A stretch of DNA of 64,000 nt. Source: Prevotella sp. (lineage in GTDB: Bacteria > Bacteroidota > Bacteroidia > Bacteroidales > Bacteroidaceae). The translations under genes were made by a program, and so were the position numbers. The stretch lies in NCBI GenBank assembly GCA_017554145.1, contig JAFZIZ010000007.1, forward strand, positions 1 to 64,000, read 5' to 3'. The notes below the pieces were generated by a model. It did no database searches and was not told where the DNA came from. It saw only the letters and a list, made by a program, of their open reading frames with translations. The first letter of the stretch is position 1; every line of letters starts with the position of its first letter. Below are positions 44,259-52,692 of the stretch, in pieces.

Positions 44259-45457
44259 TTTCTATGCTTATTTAATAACCTTATAAGAAAAAAACCTATT
44301 GGCGACCATTTGATTTTTCTTTTATAATATGATTTATAAAATAAGAATGGATTATAATTATCCAGAAAAGAATCTCTGAATGCATCAAAGTTAGAAAAAG
44401 CACTCCAATAAGCATTCTTACGTCCTTCTGGCATTACAGAACTCTGGCGTAAATTTCGATTGCTCGTCTGCAGGGCATACTCCATATTACTTATTACATA
44501 GGTCGTTTTATCCTTAAGCATCTCCCAGATGTTCATGCCTTTTTTATTATTAATGATAACAAGTGACACTCCAAAGTGCAATGTTTCAAAAACATGGAAC
44601 TTTTTAACCCCCCAATAATCTGCGAGGGTTATGTCTGATACTCTATCAGGACAAGCAAAGGGACACTTGTAGCAATCCATTCTAAAAAGATATCCTCCGA
44701 GAAATGCATTGAAATATGATGTCATATTTTTATTAAGAATATGCCTATGCTTCATTCCTCTTTTGTCCACAGAAGAAGAAGAAGAAGAACATGCCCAGCC
44801 TGCGATACTTTTGTCACGGAAATTCCAATCAACAATTTTTTCTTTAACATCCTGTTCCATACCTTTCACAAAGCGATTAAACACTTTCTGAGAAGGTGTA
44901 CCATGACAAATCAAGTCTGATGTCAATAATGTAGGATAATCTTTTCGCAAAAAAAGTTTTAGCCCTACTATTTGGCATGGAGTTCCTGTAAAATAAACCC
45001 ATTTCCCCTGCCTTAGGTAGCTCTGTGCCTCTGTAAATGTCTTTCCTATTTCAGAATGCACATATTTACTTCCGCGTAGAAGCTTTAAGTCTTCGATTTT
45101 ACTAACTCCAATATGATGACATTGCAAATTTTCATCGAAAGCCGCACCAAACACAATGCCTCCTTTATGAAGAACATATTCGGCCAGCAAGGAGAAAATA
45201 CCACCAGAACTGCTTTGCCTAAGGGTTTCCCTGTCTTTCAATTGTGCAGCCACCACCTTAATGTGATGTTGCTTCAACTCTTCCGCATGCCATGAAGGGC
45301 ACACTTTTTGACAAAGTCCACAATCAATACAAGCCGCCTGATTGATTTCTGGATAGCTAAATCCCTCATCGTCTTCTTTAAAGGCGATTGCTTTCTTTGG
45401 ACAAACTTGCTCGCAAGCCCTGCATTCGAAGCACAGCTTTTCGTAAATCTGTTTCAT
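44255..45457 (-). CDS. F420-hydrogenase-beta-like Fe-S protein (second copy)
   Basis: Protein of 400 residues with two 4Fe-4S motifs (CFECRACEQVC, CIDCGLCQKVC) and FrhB-type blocks (SSSGGIFSLLAEYVLHKGG, LRGSKYVHSEIG, YFTGTPCQIVGLKLFL, CHGTPSQKVFNRF, LADYWGVKKFH). A serine run (SSSSSS) is encoded by a (TCT)n trinucleotide tract at about 44771-44790. Its start lies within the 3' end of the Wzy-like gene (80-base overlap). The role is presumed linked to the paired pyruvyltransferase. Confidence 0.88.
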   Translation of the reverse strand: MKQIYEKLCFECRACEQVCPKKAIAFKEDDEGFSYPEINQAACIDCGLCQKVCPSWHAEELKQHHIKVVAAQLKDRETLRQSSSGGIFSLLAEYVLHKGGIVFGAAFDENLQCHHIGVSKIEDLKLLRGSKYVHSEIGKTFTEAQSYLRQGKWVYFTGTPCQIVGLKLFLRKDYPTLLTSDLICHGTPSQKVFNRFVKGMEQDVKEKIVDWNFRDKSIAGWACSSSSSSVDKRGMKHRHILNKNMTSYFNAFLGGYLFRMDCYKCPFACPDRVSDITLADYWGVKKFHVFETLHFGVSLVIINNKKGMNIWEMLKDKTTYVISNMEYALQTSNRNLRQSSVMPEGRKNAYWSAFSNFDAFRDSFLDNYNPFLFYKSYYKRKIKWSPIGFFLIRLLNKHRK

Positions 45458-46652
45458 TTAAACACCTTCCATTCTTCAACTTGTTCTTTCTGATACTTTG
45501 TTCGACCAAATACAGGTACAACATTGTTGGAACCACGTTTCGAAGTTGCTGACCAAAGAAATCGAAAAAGGCAAGCTCAATTAAAATGACCAAATAAAGT
45601 AATAATGACAAATCTACAAATTTGTAATTCTTTATAATCTTATAAAAAATCAAAATGTAAGGTAAAAGTCCGATTATACCCACCTTGGAAAAATATCCAA
45701 TAAATCCACAGTCTGATTGGTATATTTTATAATATTCTGACAACTGACTTATTTTTGCAGACAAAGCAGATTCACCATACGGAATTCCAGCACCAAACAA
45801 GTAATACAATGGGGATCCGTTGAAATCATATATAAAATGGCGTGCAGCAATAAACCGAATAAAATCATCATTGCCTAATTCATTTGCAGATTTTTCATTC
45901 AGATCAATCATAATATTAGGCAATATATAAAATAAAGCTATTAATAATGCTGCTAAAAATAATTTAGGTAAAAAGGAACTTTTCCCCTTGCCAAATAGGA
46001 AACCTAATGCAACAACACTTACTGCCGCATATATATTTTTGCGAGCTACAAAGAAAACTATACCAACAAAAACTACAATTATAAATGCTACATTTTCCAT
46101 CAGATTCTTACCATCAAGGATTTTTTGTAGCAAAAGTGTAAAACAAAGCATACAACAGTAAATACCATAAACATACATTCTCCAAATACCCATTCGCTGC
46201 TCAACGGTAGTATTATCTTCTTTCTCAATACGACCACAAAAAAGATAGTTTGGATAGGTGAATTGCTCTATTATTTCAACGGCAGTGAAAAAGAGAGATA
46301 TATAAAGTAACATTTGAAAAACAAATGAATATTTTAATTTTAGGTAATGAGCCATAAAATACATGCCTACTGCATAGCAATAAAACATAGAGCCATAGAA
46401 AGAAGATATGGGGCTTTGTCTATATAACACATATGATGAAAGGGCTGAAAACACAAATGTTAGCAAAAAGAATATCATCTCATTCCGAAACAAATATTTT
46501 TTATTGTTTATAACAAGGCAATATATGGAAAAAAGAAGAAGACAGAACCCTACAATTGTTGTAAAACCTCTATGGCCAGGCAATTCCATCCAAGGCCTAA
46601 ACGAGAAAAAATCTATGCTCAATAAAATGAGCAGAACGTACAAATATTTCAT
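45378..46652 (-). CDS. wzy: Wzy-like O-antigen/polysaccharide polymerase
   Basis: Integral membrane protein of 424 residues with around ten to twelve spans and a large polar loop near residues 255-310 (DFNGSPLYYLFGAGIPYGES, where FGAG-Y-E resembles the Wzy_C loop). In the Wzx/Wzy pathway this enzyme joins lipid-linked repeat units in the periplasm. Sequence conservation in this family is low, so the call rests on topology and context. The ATG at 46652 overlaps the previous stop (ATGA). The 3' end overlaps the Fe-S gene by 80 bases. Confidence 0.78.
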   Translation of the reverse strand: MKYLYVLLILLSIDFFSFRPWMELPGHRGFTTIVGFCLLLFSIYCLVINNKKYLFRNEMIFFLLTFVFSALSSYVLYRQSPISSFYGSMFYCYAVGMYFMAHYLKLKYSFVFQMLLYISLFFTAVEIIEQFTYPNYLFCGRIEKEDNTTVEQRMGIWRMYVYGIYCCMLCFTLLLQKILDGKNLMENVAFIIVVFVGIVFFVARKNIYAAVSVVALGFLFGKGKSSFLPKLFLAALLIALFYILPNIMIDLNEKSANELGNDDFIRFIAARHFIYDFNGSPLYYLFGAGIPYGESALSAKISQLSEYYKIYQSDCGFIGYFSKVGIIGLLPYILIFYKIIKNYKFVDLSLLLYLVILIELAFFDFFGQQLRNVVPTMLYLYLVEQSIRKNKLKNGRCLNETDLRKAVLRMQGLRASLSKESNRL

Positions 46653-47860
46653 TTGAGACAAATAGATTTTAAAGTATCCTGCATCATCTGATTATATCGC
46701 TCTGTCATTTCTAAAGCATGTCCCTTTACATGCTCTATGGGAAACGATTCTACAAGTTTAACTACTTCATCAGCTTTTACATTGCACATGTCTCCATTAA
46801 TCATTTTATGACAATCGGCCACACCAAATTCCCTCATGATATGTTCAACTTTGCTTGAACCATCATCAATTTTCTTACCGAAGAAATTGGTGCGTCCCCA
46901 GTTATCTATACTAACGCACGGAACGGCATTATGCAAGCTAACCACTATCGGATGCATATTACTACCTACATAAGCAGATGCATACTTTATTAGTGCGAAC
47001 CAATCATCAGGAGGTAAGGGCAATCCTATCTCATAATCAAAATGATGATTGAACTTTACACCTGTGGGCACGGGAAAAGCTACGCAACTCATACTTCCCT
47101 TTGCAAAAGATTCTTTCAGTTCGTCAAGCATCGTAATAGGAAGAGACTGACTTTTCAGGCACACTAAAACATATTTTTCAGGTAATTGATATTTTTCTAA
47201 TATTTCTTCTCTACTTTTTATAAGTTCGGGAGCATTGCTATTAAAGGCAAAAACAGGGTCAGGGGTAACAGGAACATCTCTTCCACTGATACATTTCACC
47301 ATCTGCTGTGTCCATGTATCACGAACAGAGATGTATCTGAATAGCGAGAGAGCATTACGCATTTTACGCTTTGTTAGATACCCTATGTATTGATACTCTG
47401 AGTTCTGTGATGATACAGACATCATTGCACAAGGTGTTTTGTCCGCAAAACCCACTCCCCAAAAAAGATTTGGAAACCTTTGTTCTTCTAAATAGCGTTT
47501 TAAACCTATACCATATTTCTTTGATAGTTTGAATCGTGAAATAAGAGGATGGTGCTGTAATACAGCATCTGAACCGATAATAATAGCCTCTATTTGATGA
47601 CGTTTTACAACCTCCAGTAATTGTTCGGCATTATGACAAAACTCTGTTTGATTCTCTATGTACTTATTTACAAATGCCAAATGTGTCTTCAACTGCGGAT
47701 TGTCTTGATGACTTTTCCATATAGCATAGTTCTTTTCTGACTTATAATTTATAAAAATCGGAGTGTGTCCGTGTTTCTTCAAATACAAATATGTTGAGAC
47801 TCCTTGAAGATTGGCTCCAAAATTGAGCCAATTATAGAAAGTCATTATTCCAATTCTCAT
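46649..47860 (-). CDS. Polysaccharide pyruvyl transferase family protein (copy 4)
   Basis: Protein of 403 residues, more divergent than the other three: GIMTFYNWLNFGANLQGVST, AIIIGSDAVLQH, WGVGFADKTPCAMMSVS, ISVRDTWTQQMVKC and YVGSNMHPIVVSLHNAVPCV, where the usual SFHG is NMHP. That change at the family signature may alter the donor or acceptor. It sits between the LbH acetyltransferase and the polymerase. Confidence 0.85.
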   Translation of the reverse strand: MRIGIMTFYNWLNFGANLQGVSTYLYLKKHGHTPIFINYKSEKNYAIWKSHQDNPQLKTHLAFVNKYIENQTEFCHNAEQLLEVVKRHQIEAIIIGSDAVLQHHPLISRFKLSKKYGIGLKRYLEEQRFPNLFWGVGFADKTPCAMMSVSSQNSEYQYIGYLTKRKMRNALSLFRYISVRDTWTQQMVKCISGRDVPVTPDPVFAFNSNAPELIKSREEILEKYQLPEKYVLVCLKSQSLPITMLDELKESFAKGSMSCVAFPVPTGVKFNHHFDYEIGLPLPPDDWFALIKYASAYVGSNMHPIVVSLHNAVPCVSIDNWGRTNFFGKKIDDGSSKVEHIMREFGVADCHKMINGDMCNVKADEVVKLVESFPIEHVKGHALEMTERYNQMMQDTLKSICLK

Positions 47861-47869
47861 ACGTGACTT

Positions 47870-48424
47870 CTAAATAATGTGAATGTTTGATTTTTTATGA
47901 TTATAGCCATTCTTATATTCCTTTTCTTCTCTATGACCAATTACCTTAGCTGGTATTCCACCTACAACAGTATATGGCGAAACATCTTTTGTAACAACCG
48001 CTCCTGAGGCCACTACTGCACCATCACCTATCGTTATGCCTGGTAGAATGATAGAACGGGAACATATCCAACAATGCTCGCCGATGTTCACAGGAGCTCC
48101 TTTTGCACAGAAATACGTGTCATTATAATCATGGTTTAATGTCCAAATTATGGCTTCATATGCAATAACAGTCCCTTTACCAATTGTCAGACCTTTCCGT
48201 CCATCCAACAACACCTTGGGACCAATTGTTACCCCCCCCATCAAGGTGACACCCTTTGGATTTCTCACCTCTATACCTAGATTAAGGTGAATATTTCTAT
48301 CCATTTTCACCCCTAAAATTTTATATCCCAACCATCGGAGCGACAAACTCGGTATATAGGGTATAATGACAATGGAAAGCCATTTGATTATCCCCCTAAC
48401 TATTCCTTTGAATCCTTTCATCAT
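47870..48424 (-). CDS. LbH-type acetyltransferase carrying a G8 tract
   Basis: Protein of 184 residues: a hydrophobic N-terminal stretch, then hexapeptide repeats (GVTIGPKVLLDGRKGLTIGK, APVNIGEHCWICSRSIILPG, ITIGDGAVVASGAVVTKDVS) and the Wca/Cys-E-like ending YTVVGGIPAKVIGHRE. Likely a sugar O-acetyltransferase. The coding strand has eight G at 48232-48239 (codons for MGGV), in frame here. One slip would truncate the protein near residue 64. Confidence 0.88.
   Translation of the reverse strand: MMKGFKGIVRGIIKWLSIVIIPYIPSLSLRWLGYKILGVKMDRNIHLNLGIEVRNPKGVTLMGGVTIGPKVLLDGRKGLTIGKGTVIAYEAIIWTLNHDYNDTYFCAKGAPVNIGEHCWICSRSIILPGITIGDGAVVASGAVVTKDVSPYTVVGGIPAKVIGHREEKEYKNGYNHKKSNIHII
48232..48239 (-). 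repeat. Homopolymeric C8/G8 tract in the acetyltransferase gene
   Basis: Eight C on the plus strand, read as ATGGGGGGGGTA in the coding direction. It is the same tract length as in the frameshifted acyltransferase gene. Confidence 0.9.
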
Positions 48425-48482
48425 TCAATAATAATCTTTATGTCGTTATATCATCTTTTGAAAATATTATAATTGAAATAAT

Positions 48483-48590
48483 TCATAAGAATCCCAATAC
48501 ATCAGTATGCAAAGTTATAGCATTATGTTTACAACCATGATAACATGCAGCACATCCACAACAATCTTCATGGTGTTTAATCTCAATCAT
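48483..48590 (-). pseudogene. Relic of a third F420-hydrogenase-beta-like Fe-S protein
   Basis: A 35-residue reading frame begins MIEIKHHEDCCGCAACYHGC and continues KHNAITLHTDVLGFL before a stop. It is the first ferredoxin-like motif (CxxCxxCxxxC) and the following EGF-L-type segment of the proteins at 36133 and 44255, then nothing. Its ATG overlaps the stop of the Wzx-like gene (48583-48590), as expected of a once functional coupled gene. Confidence 0.8.
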
Positions 48591-50112
48591 TCTTTAAGAG
48601 TCTTTTCTTTATAATATTTATCAGCATTTTCCTTTCTTGGGATGTAATACCAAAGTAAAACACAGATATTGTTGTTGATAATAAACACAAGATAAGTATA
48701 ATTATCAAATAGGCAATAGTATGCGGCAGCATATTATAACAAATAAAAGGAATAACAACAGCTACAATTGTTACAGTTGACATAATAATCAACTGAATAA
48801 AATATCTTATTACAGGGAAATCTACAAGTCTATTTATAAGAAAGACTCTTAATATCAGACATATAATTGAAAGTAATAATGAAATCCAAAAAACAGTATC
48901 AGGGGCATAACCAACTTTAAGAAAACAATAAGACAGAGGAACATTCAACAACAAAACCGTTGAAACCGTTGTCTGATATACTTTTAATTTTCCAATAGCC
49001 TGTGCTAAAGTCATCAGAGGATGAGATGTTGAATCCACTATTGTTATTAACAATATTAGCCTTGTGAACAGAATGGAATATGAGGGAGACTGTCCCAACC
49101 ATAGATTAATGATTTCCGGAGTCATTAACAATATAGGAAAGGAGACCAATAACATTAGATAATACGAATATCGAGTACTGCTTAAAACTAATCTATACGT
49201 ATTATCAATATCTCCTTGTGCATAGTACTTAATAATTTGCGGTCTAAATGCTATATAGAAATTAGAAAAAAACTGACTGGTGGCGTGGCTAACTTGAACC
49301 GCTATTGCACGAGAAGCATTTACAACAGGTGAAAAAAACATATTGATAACGATATTCAATCCCTGAGTTTTTAGAAGAGTTGAAACAGAACCATATAGAT
49401 TCCAGCCAGAAAATGAGAGAATTTCTTTAAAAATCTTCTTTTCTCGTACAAAAACAAAATGACACTCTAAAAAATTCCTCATGCAATAAATACGGTAGAT
49501 CATTGTGATGGCAAGTTGACAAGTCAATATCAAGGATCCATACGAAATAAGCCTATCAAAAGGAACTATCGGCAAAAGAAAAACAATAAAAAGTTTTAGC
49601 GAGACATCCAAGATACTTACATAAGCATATACATTCATTCGCTCATGAGCAATAATACATGCATTATAGGGATTTACTAACAATGTATTCATACTTGCGA
49701 TAATAGATAGTTGAAAAACCCAATTTGCAGCTTTTAGACGTTCAGGAGGTATCACTAGATGCGTATTCAAAAACCATACGCCAATTGTTTCACCGAAGAA
49801 TAGCAGTATTATACATAGCATCAAGTATATCAGCATACTTGTGCTGAAAACGACTTTCAAATTTTCAATATTACCCTTTCCTAACTCGTATGTAAGGAAA
49901 CGTTGAGTAGAAACAGACATTGCGCCATTGAGAAGCCCCATCATGACAACAATGCCACCTACGACATTATAGATACCATAGTCTTCTATCCCTAACACCT
50001 TTAGAACTACTCTACTTGTATATAACGAGATTAACATTACGAAGAATGTCCGTATATACAATAACAAAGAGTTCTTGGCAATGCGCTTATTGTTGACTGA
50101 AGTATCGGTCAT
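48583..50112 (-). CDS. wzx: Wzx-like polysaccharide flippase
   Basis: Membrane protein of 509 residues with around twelve to fourteen spans, of the MATE/MVF-type polysaccharide exporters: NSLLLYIRTFFVMLISLYTS, VLGIEDYGIYNVVGGIVVMM, AMSVSTQRFLTYELGKG. It would flip lipid-linked repeat units across the inner membrane. It is the first gene of the 29-50 kb minus-strand cluster. The upstream gap holds GATGGAA-type heptamers. No antitermination (UpxY-like) gene is visible. Confidence 0.9.
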   Translation of the reverse strand: MTDTSVNNKRIAKNSLLLYIRTFFVMLISLYTSRVVLKVLGIEDYGIYNVVGGIVVMMGLLNGAMSVSTQRFLTYELGKGNIENLKVVFSTSMLIYLMLCIILLFFGETIGVWFLNTHLVIPPERLKAANWVFQLSIIASMNTLLVNPYNACIIAHERMNVYAYVSILDVSLKLFIVFLLPIVPFDRLISYGSLILTCQLAITMIYRIYCMRNFLECHFVFVREKKIFKEILSFSGWNLYGSVSTLLKTQGLNIVINMFFSPVVNASRAIAVQVSHATSQFFSNFYIAFRPQIIKYYAQGDIDNTYRLVLSSTRYSYYLMLLVSFPILLMTPEIINLWLGQSPSYSILFTRLILLITIVDSTSHPLMTLAQAIGKLKVYQTTVSTVLLLNVPLSYCFLKVGYAPDTVFWISLLLSIICLILRVFLINRLVDFPVIRYFIQLIIMSTVTIVAVVIPFICYNMLPHTIAYLIIILILCLLSTTISVFYFGITSQERKMLINIIKKRLLKND

Positions 50113-50204
50113 AGGAAATGTTAAATGTATGAAGTTGTTAAGATGGCTGATAATGCTTTACTAATGATTCTCAAAAGGGTTCGGGCAGGTCTATAAAACA
50201 GTTA

Positions 50205-50282
50205 TATGGAAGATGGATGATGGAAGATGTAAGATGTGGTTCGATGGAAGATGGAAGATGGATGATGGATGATGGAAGATGT
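50205..50282 (+). repeat. GATGGAA heptamer array
   Basis: Runs of GATGGAA/GATGGAT/GATGTAA/GATGTGG units with 7-base period between the Wzx-like gene and the four-helix-bundle gene. The same family is found inside that gene at 50586-50620. Confidence 0.88.
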
Positions 50283-50731
50283 TACTTTCCGTCTCCACCA
50301 TTCTCATCAAGTTTCTTGCATCTGTGAGTTAATACCTTGACTAGTTCCTCTGCATCTGTATATATACTCTTAAACTGTTCGTCTGTAAGATAGCCGTTTC
50401 GATGCAGCAAGTCAATCCAGTAGAGCGACTCGCGTGCTTCTTTGAGGGCAATGAAGCTCTTCGACTTAAAATCTGCTCTGCTTATAGCATTACATGCCTC
50501 CGCATTATTGGCTCCGATACTCGTTCCCGACCTTAATAATTGGTTACAGAGTGTCGCGACCGATTTAAGATGAACGGGAACTCGTGATGGAAGATGTTTT
50601 ATGGAAGATGGAAGATGTTGTTTGGTAGGAACATCATTGGCAGCTTGCTCTAACAGGTAATCATTGAGCTTGATTACTCTGTCGGCAAAAGCCAAACATT
50701 TGTCCTGTATCGCTTCGCTAATCTCACTCAT
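50282..50731 (-). CDS. Four-helix-bundle (23S rRNA-intervening-sequence-type) protein with repeat insertion
   Basis: Protein of 149 residues. Family blocks CLAFADRVIKLNDYLLE, CNQLLRSGTSIGANNAEAC and ADFKSKSFIALKEARESLYW are clear. Between the first two, where family members have a short link, there is TKQHLPSSIKHLPSRVP, encoded by five 7-base units (50586-50620) identical to those in the gap next to the gene. The frame is kept. These proteins occur both in rRNA intervening sequences and as free-standing genes; their role is unknown. No reverse transcriptase is near, so an Avd/DGR function is not supported. Confidence 0.85.
   Translation of the reverse strand: MSEISEAIQDKCLAFADRVIKLNDYLLEQAANDVPTKQHLPSSIKHLPSRVPVHLKSVATLCNQLLRSGTSIGANNAEACNAISRADFKSKSFIALKEARESLYWIDLLHRNGYLTDEQFKSIYTDAEELVKVLTHRCKKLDENGGDGK
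50586..50620 (+). repeat. Heptamer array inside the four-helix-bundle gene
   Basis: Five units: GATGGAA, GATGTTT, TATGGAA, GATGGAA, GATGTTG. It matches the family at 50205-50282. Confidence 0.88.
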
Positions 50732-50756
50732 ACTGGTTTATTATATTTGTTTGAAA

Positions 50757-50824
50757 GTGGGCGCGGGGTTGCCATTTTTTTAACCTTTTTTCTTATGAGA
50801 GAGTTGGCAAACACCCGCTCCCAC
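50757..50824. repeat. Imperfect 20-bp inverted repeat upstream of the four-helix-bundle gene
   Basis: The arm starting GTGGGCGCGGGGTTGCCA (50757) pairs with the arm ending CCCGCTCCCAC (50805-50824), about 17 of 20 positions, around a T-rich loop. It may be a structured leader or the end of a small mobile unit. Confidence 0.65.
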
Positions 50825-50909
50825 TGTTTTAACATCTCCTACTTCAATGACATTGTCACTTTCTTGAATAATAACAAAAGCCTGTTTACTATCTTATGAC
50901 AAGATCGTG

Positions 50910-51683
50910 TTACCTCTTTTTATCATTGTTGAATCTCTGCATAAAGAAATCTGCCTGCATGATATTCTGAAGTTCAAAGATGCTTTCATTACCTTCTGCT
51001 GGGAGGAGAACCTTTCGGCTTTCTGACTGCAGGAATGCCATTCCTTTTGCATTAAATGCCAGAGGAAATACCTCCAAATAGAATAGTTGACCGAACATCC
51101 AAAAAGAATACACTCCAGTTTCCATCATCGTGCTTATGACATTCTCGTGCATTGACAGATGTGGATGCTCCATATCCTTCTCTACCAGTACTATGTTATT
51201 GAAAGCATAAAACACCCGCAAGTCACCTACATCATATCGAGCATACTTACGCACAGCATCAAACATAGGATGATTAGCATTCTTGGTCTCTTCATGGTAT
51301 TTCTGAAGGAACATTTCGTACAGCGATCGCTTAAATTGACGAGTTAACGTCCTTTCATTGAAACTTCTTTTAATTCGTATGGTATGAATACTATGGTGAT
51401 AAGTAAAAAAAGCTGAACTGAATTTCTTATAGGAGTTTTCATCCAGATGACTCAGAAAAAAACGGTAACATCCAAAAATCTCCTTAAAAGATGCATCTAT
51501 AGAAGGTACACCTGCCTTTGGAGCCTTTCCGAAATAATGATTACACTCATCGCACACATCAAAGCCTATTTCCTCGCTTCCCAATGATCGAGGGAAAACA
51601 TGTGGCCGGGTATAGAAAGTCGTTTCTGGTTTTTCTTTACCACACCAAATGCATCGACCTGTATGTGCATATTCCTTCTGCAT
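50910..51683 (-). CDS. HNH-like zinc-finger protein
   Basis: Protein of 257 residues. The N-terminal CIWCGKEKPETTF, then HVFPRSLG and CDECNHYFGK form a CxxC-H-CxxC arrangement like HNH_5 endonucleases. The remaining 200 residues are helical and of unknown type. It may be a DNA-targeting enzyme of an accessory or defence locus; no partner gene is recognised. Confidence 0.7.
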   Translation of the reverse strand: MQKEYAHTGRCIWCGKEKPETTFYTRPHVFPRSLGSEEIGFDVCDECNHYFGKAPKAGVPSIDASFKEIFGCYRFFLSHLDENSYKKFSSAFFTYHHSIHTIRIKRSFNERTLTRQFKRSLYEMFLQKYHEETKNANHPMFDAVRKYARYDVGDLRVFYAFNNIVLVEKDMEHPHLSMHENVISTMMETGVYSFWMFGQLFYLEVFPLAFNAKGMAFLQSESRKVLLPAEGNESIFELQNIMQADFFMQRFNNDKKR

Positions 51684-51768
51684 ATTCTTCTGTTCGTTTA
51701 GTTCCAGATCATTGCAGTAATATAGAGACTTTGCTCATTACGAACTCACGCAGGGAAATCTTTGCATT

Positions 51769-52053
51769 TTATTTAACACCCATTATCTCATCCCGCATCA
51801 TAAAGGCAGGTTGCCTTTTCCTGTATATACGTGGTTCAAAGAGTTGTTTTGAGTCAATAGGCGGGACGGTTACAAGACTGAGGCGGTTATGAGGTTCTTT
51901 TGGCTGTGGTCTGAATATCACTCCTTTCTCCTGAAAGAGTGCCATCGTATGCTCGAAATTCTCTCTTACTTCCTTATGTCTAACATTTGTAAAGATATTA
52001 CGTTCTCCTGGCAGGTTGCAGAAGTTTACATTAGCTGCATTAACGAAACTCAT
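51769..52053 (-). CDS. Hypothetical protein (third gene of mini-operon)
   Basis: Protein of 94 residues, MSFVNAANVNFCNLPGERNI at the start. It overlaps the preceding gene by 4 bases. It is rich in Arg, Pro and Asn, with no recognised domain. It is tightly coupled to the two small genes upstream. Confidence 0.6.
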   Translation of the reverse strand: MSFVNAANVNFCNLPGERNIFTNVRHKEVRENFEHTMALFQEKGVIFRPQPKEPHNRLSLVTVPPIDSKQLFEPRIYRKRQPAFMMRDEIMGVK

Positions 52054-52283
52054 GGTTTTGTGCTTAATAGCGAAATGGTAGTTGTGAACTCCGTCACTAT
52101 TGCACTAAGATCTGGGTTGTCATTGCGAACGATGATCGCGGCATAGTTTTCAATGCCCTCGTCATCTATCAAGGATGATGCTACAAATGTATATCGTGTT
52201 TTGCGTTCATATGTAGAGAACCAACGTTCGAAAAGTCGATTACGGAGTGCCTGTTTCTTGTCGCCCGTCTCATAATGTGACAA
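52050..52283 (-). CDS. Hypothetical protein (second gene of mini-operon)
   Basis: Frame of up to 77 residues. The first visible start is a TTG (52283) overlapping the end of the previous gene by about 14 bases; no in-frame ATG lies near the N-terminus. Sequence such as YTFVASSLIDDEGIENYAAI and IVRNDNPDLSAIV suggests a small beta-rich protein. The family is not recognised. Confidence 0.5.
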   Translation of the reverse strand: MSHYETGDKKQALRNRLFERWFSTYERKTRYTFVASSLIDDEGIENYAAIIVRNDNPDLSAIVTEFTTTISLLSTKP

Positions 52284-52413
52284 CGTAGTTTGCCTTCAGA
52301 CCTGTACGCTCTTCATAAGCGGATTTCATCTTCTGCTCAAGTTCGGCAACTGCATTCTTTTTTGTTTGCTTGGCTGCCTTAAAACGACGCAATGCTTCTT
52401 CTTTAGTCATCAT
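52270..52413 (-). CDS. Small hypothetical protein (first gene of mini-operon)
   Basis: Protein of 47 residues: MMTKEEALRRFKAAKQTKKN, then AVAELEQKMKSAYEERTGLK and ANYVVTL; basic and helical. A complete promoter (TTTG 52470-52473, 20-base spacer, TATCTTTG 52442-52449, minus strand) lies about 30 bases upstream. It heads a three-gene group of overlapping small genes, a layout often seen in small regulatory or toxin-antitoxin units; function not assigned. Confidence 0.65.
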   Translation of the reverse strand: MMTKEEALRRFKAAKQTKKNAVAELEQKMKSAYEERTGLKANYVVTL

Positions 52414-52441
52414 ATATACATCTATATTTAAAAATCTGGTA

Positions 52442-52473
52442 CAAAGATAGTGAAAAACTGGATATGCTCCAAA
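52442..52473 (-). promoter_or_regulatory. Promoter of the three-gene mini-operon
   Basis: Minus-strand TTTG (52470-52473), 20-base spacer, TATCTTTG (52442-52449). Confidence 0.7.
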
Positions 52474-52495
52474 GATTTATTGTTCATTTCTATTA

Positions 52496-52692
52496 ACCAC
52501 GGATCAAACTAATCTAACGAATCTTTTTTTTATGTAGATGACAATCTTTGGAAAGATTGCTTTATTCTTCAATAAAGGTTGATATTTTTCTAAAGTGCTT
52601 CTGAAAGTTAACTTTCAAGACACTTAAGCTAAATATAAACTTATCATCTACATAGATTTCTATTATTCGTGTTATTAGGATAATTTGTGGTT
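52496..52692 (+). repeat. ~200-bp structured repeat, copy 1
   Basis: It begins ACCACGGATCAAACTAATCT and ends in GTGGTT, giving imperfect terminal inverted repeats, with inner inverted ATGTAGATGA motifs. Inside are hairpins CAATCTTT/AAAGATTG (52542-52559) and TGAAAGT/ACTTTCA (52612-52627). Copies 2 and 3 lie at 52951-53152 and 53542-53744. Confidence 0.88.

Noticed and set aside
44771-44790. Trinucleotide tract in the second Fe-S gene as a phase switch
   Set aside because: Unit length is three, so changes alter only the serine run and not the frame.
50282-50731. Diversity-generating retroelement with Avd-like four-helix protein
   Set aside because: No reverse transcriptase, template repeat or variable repeat is visible in the surrounding sequence.
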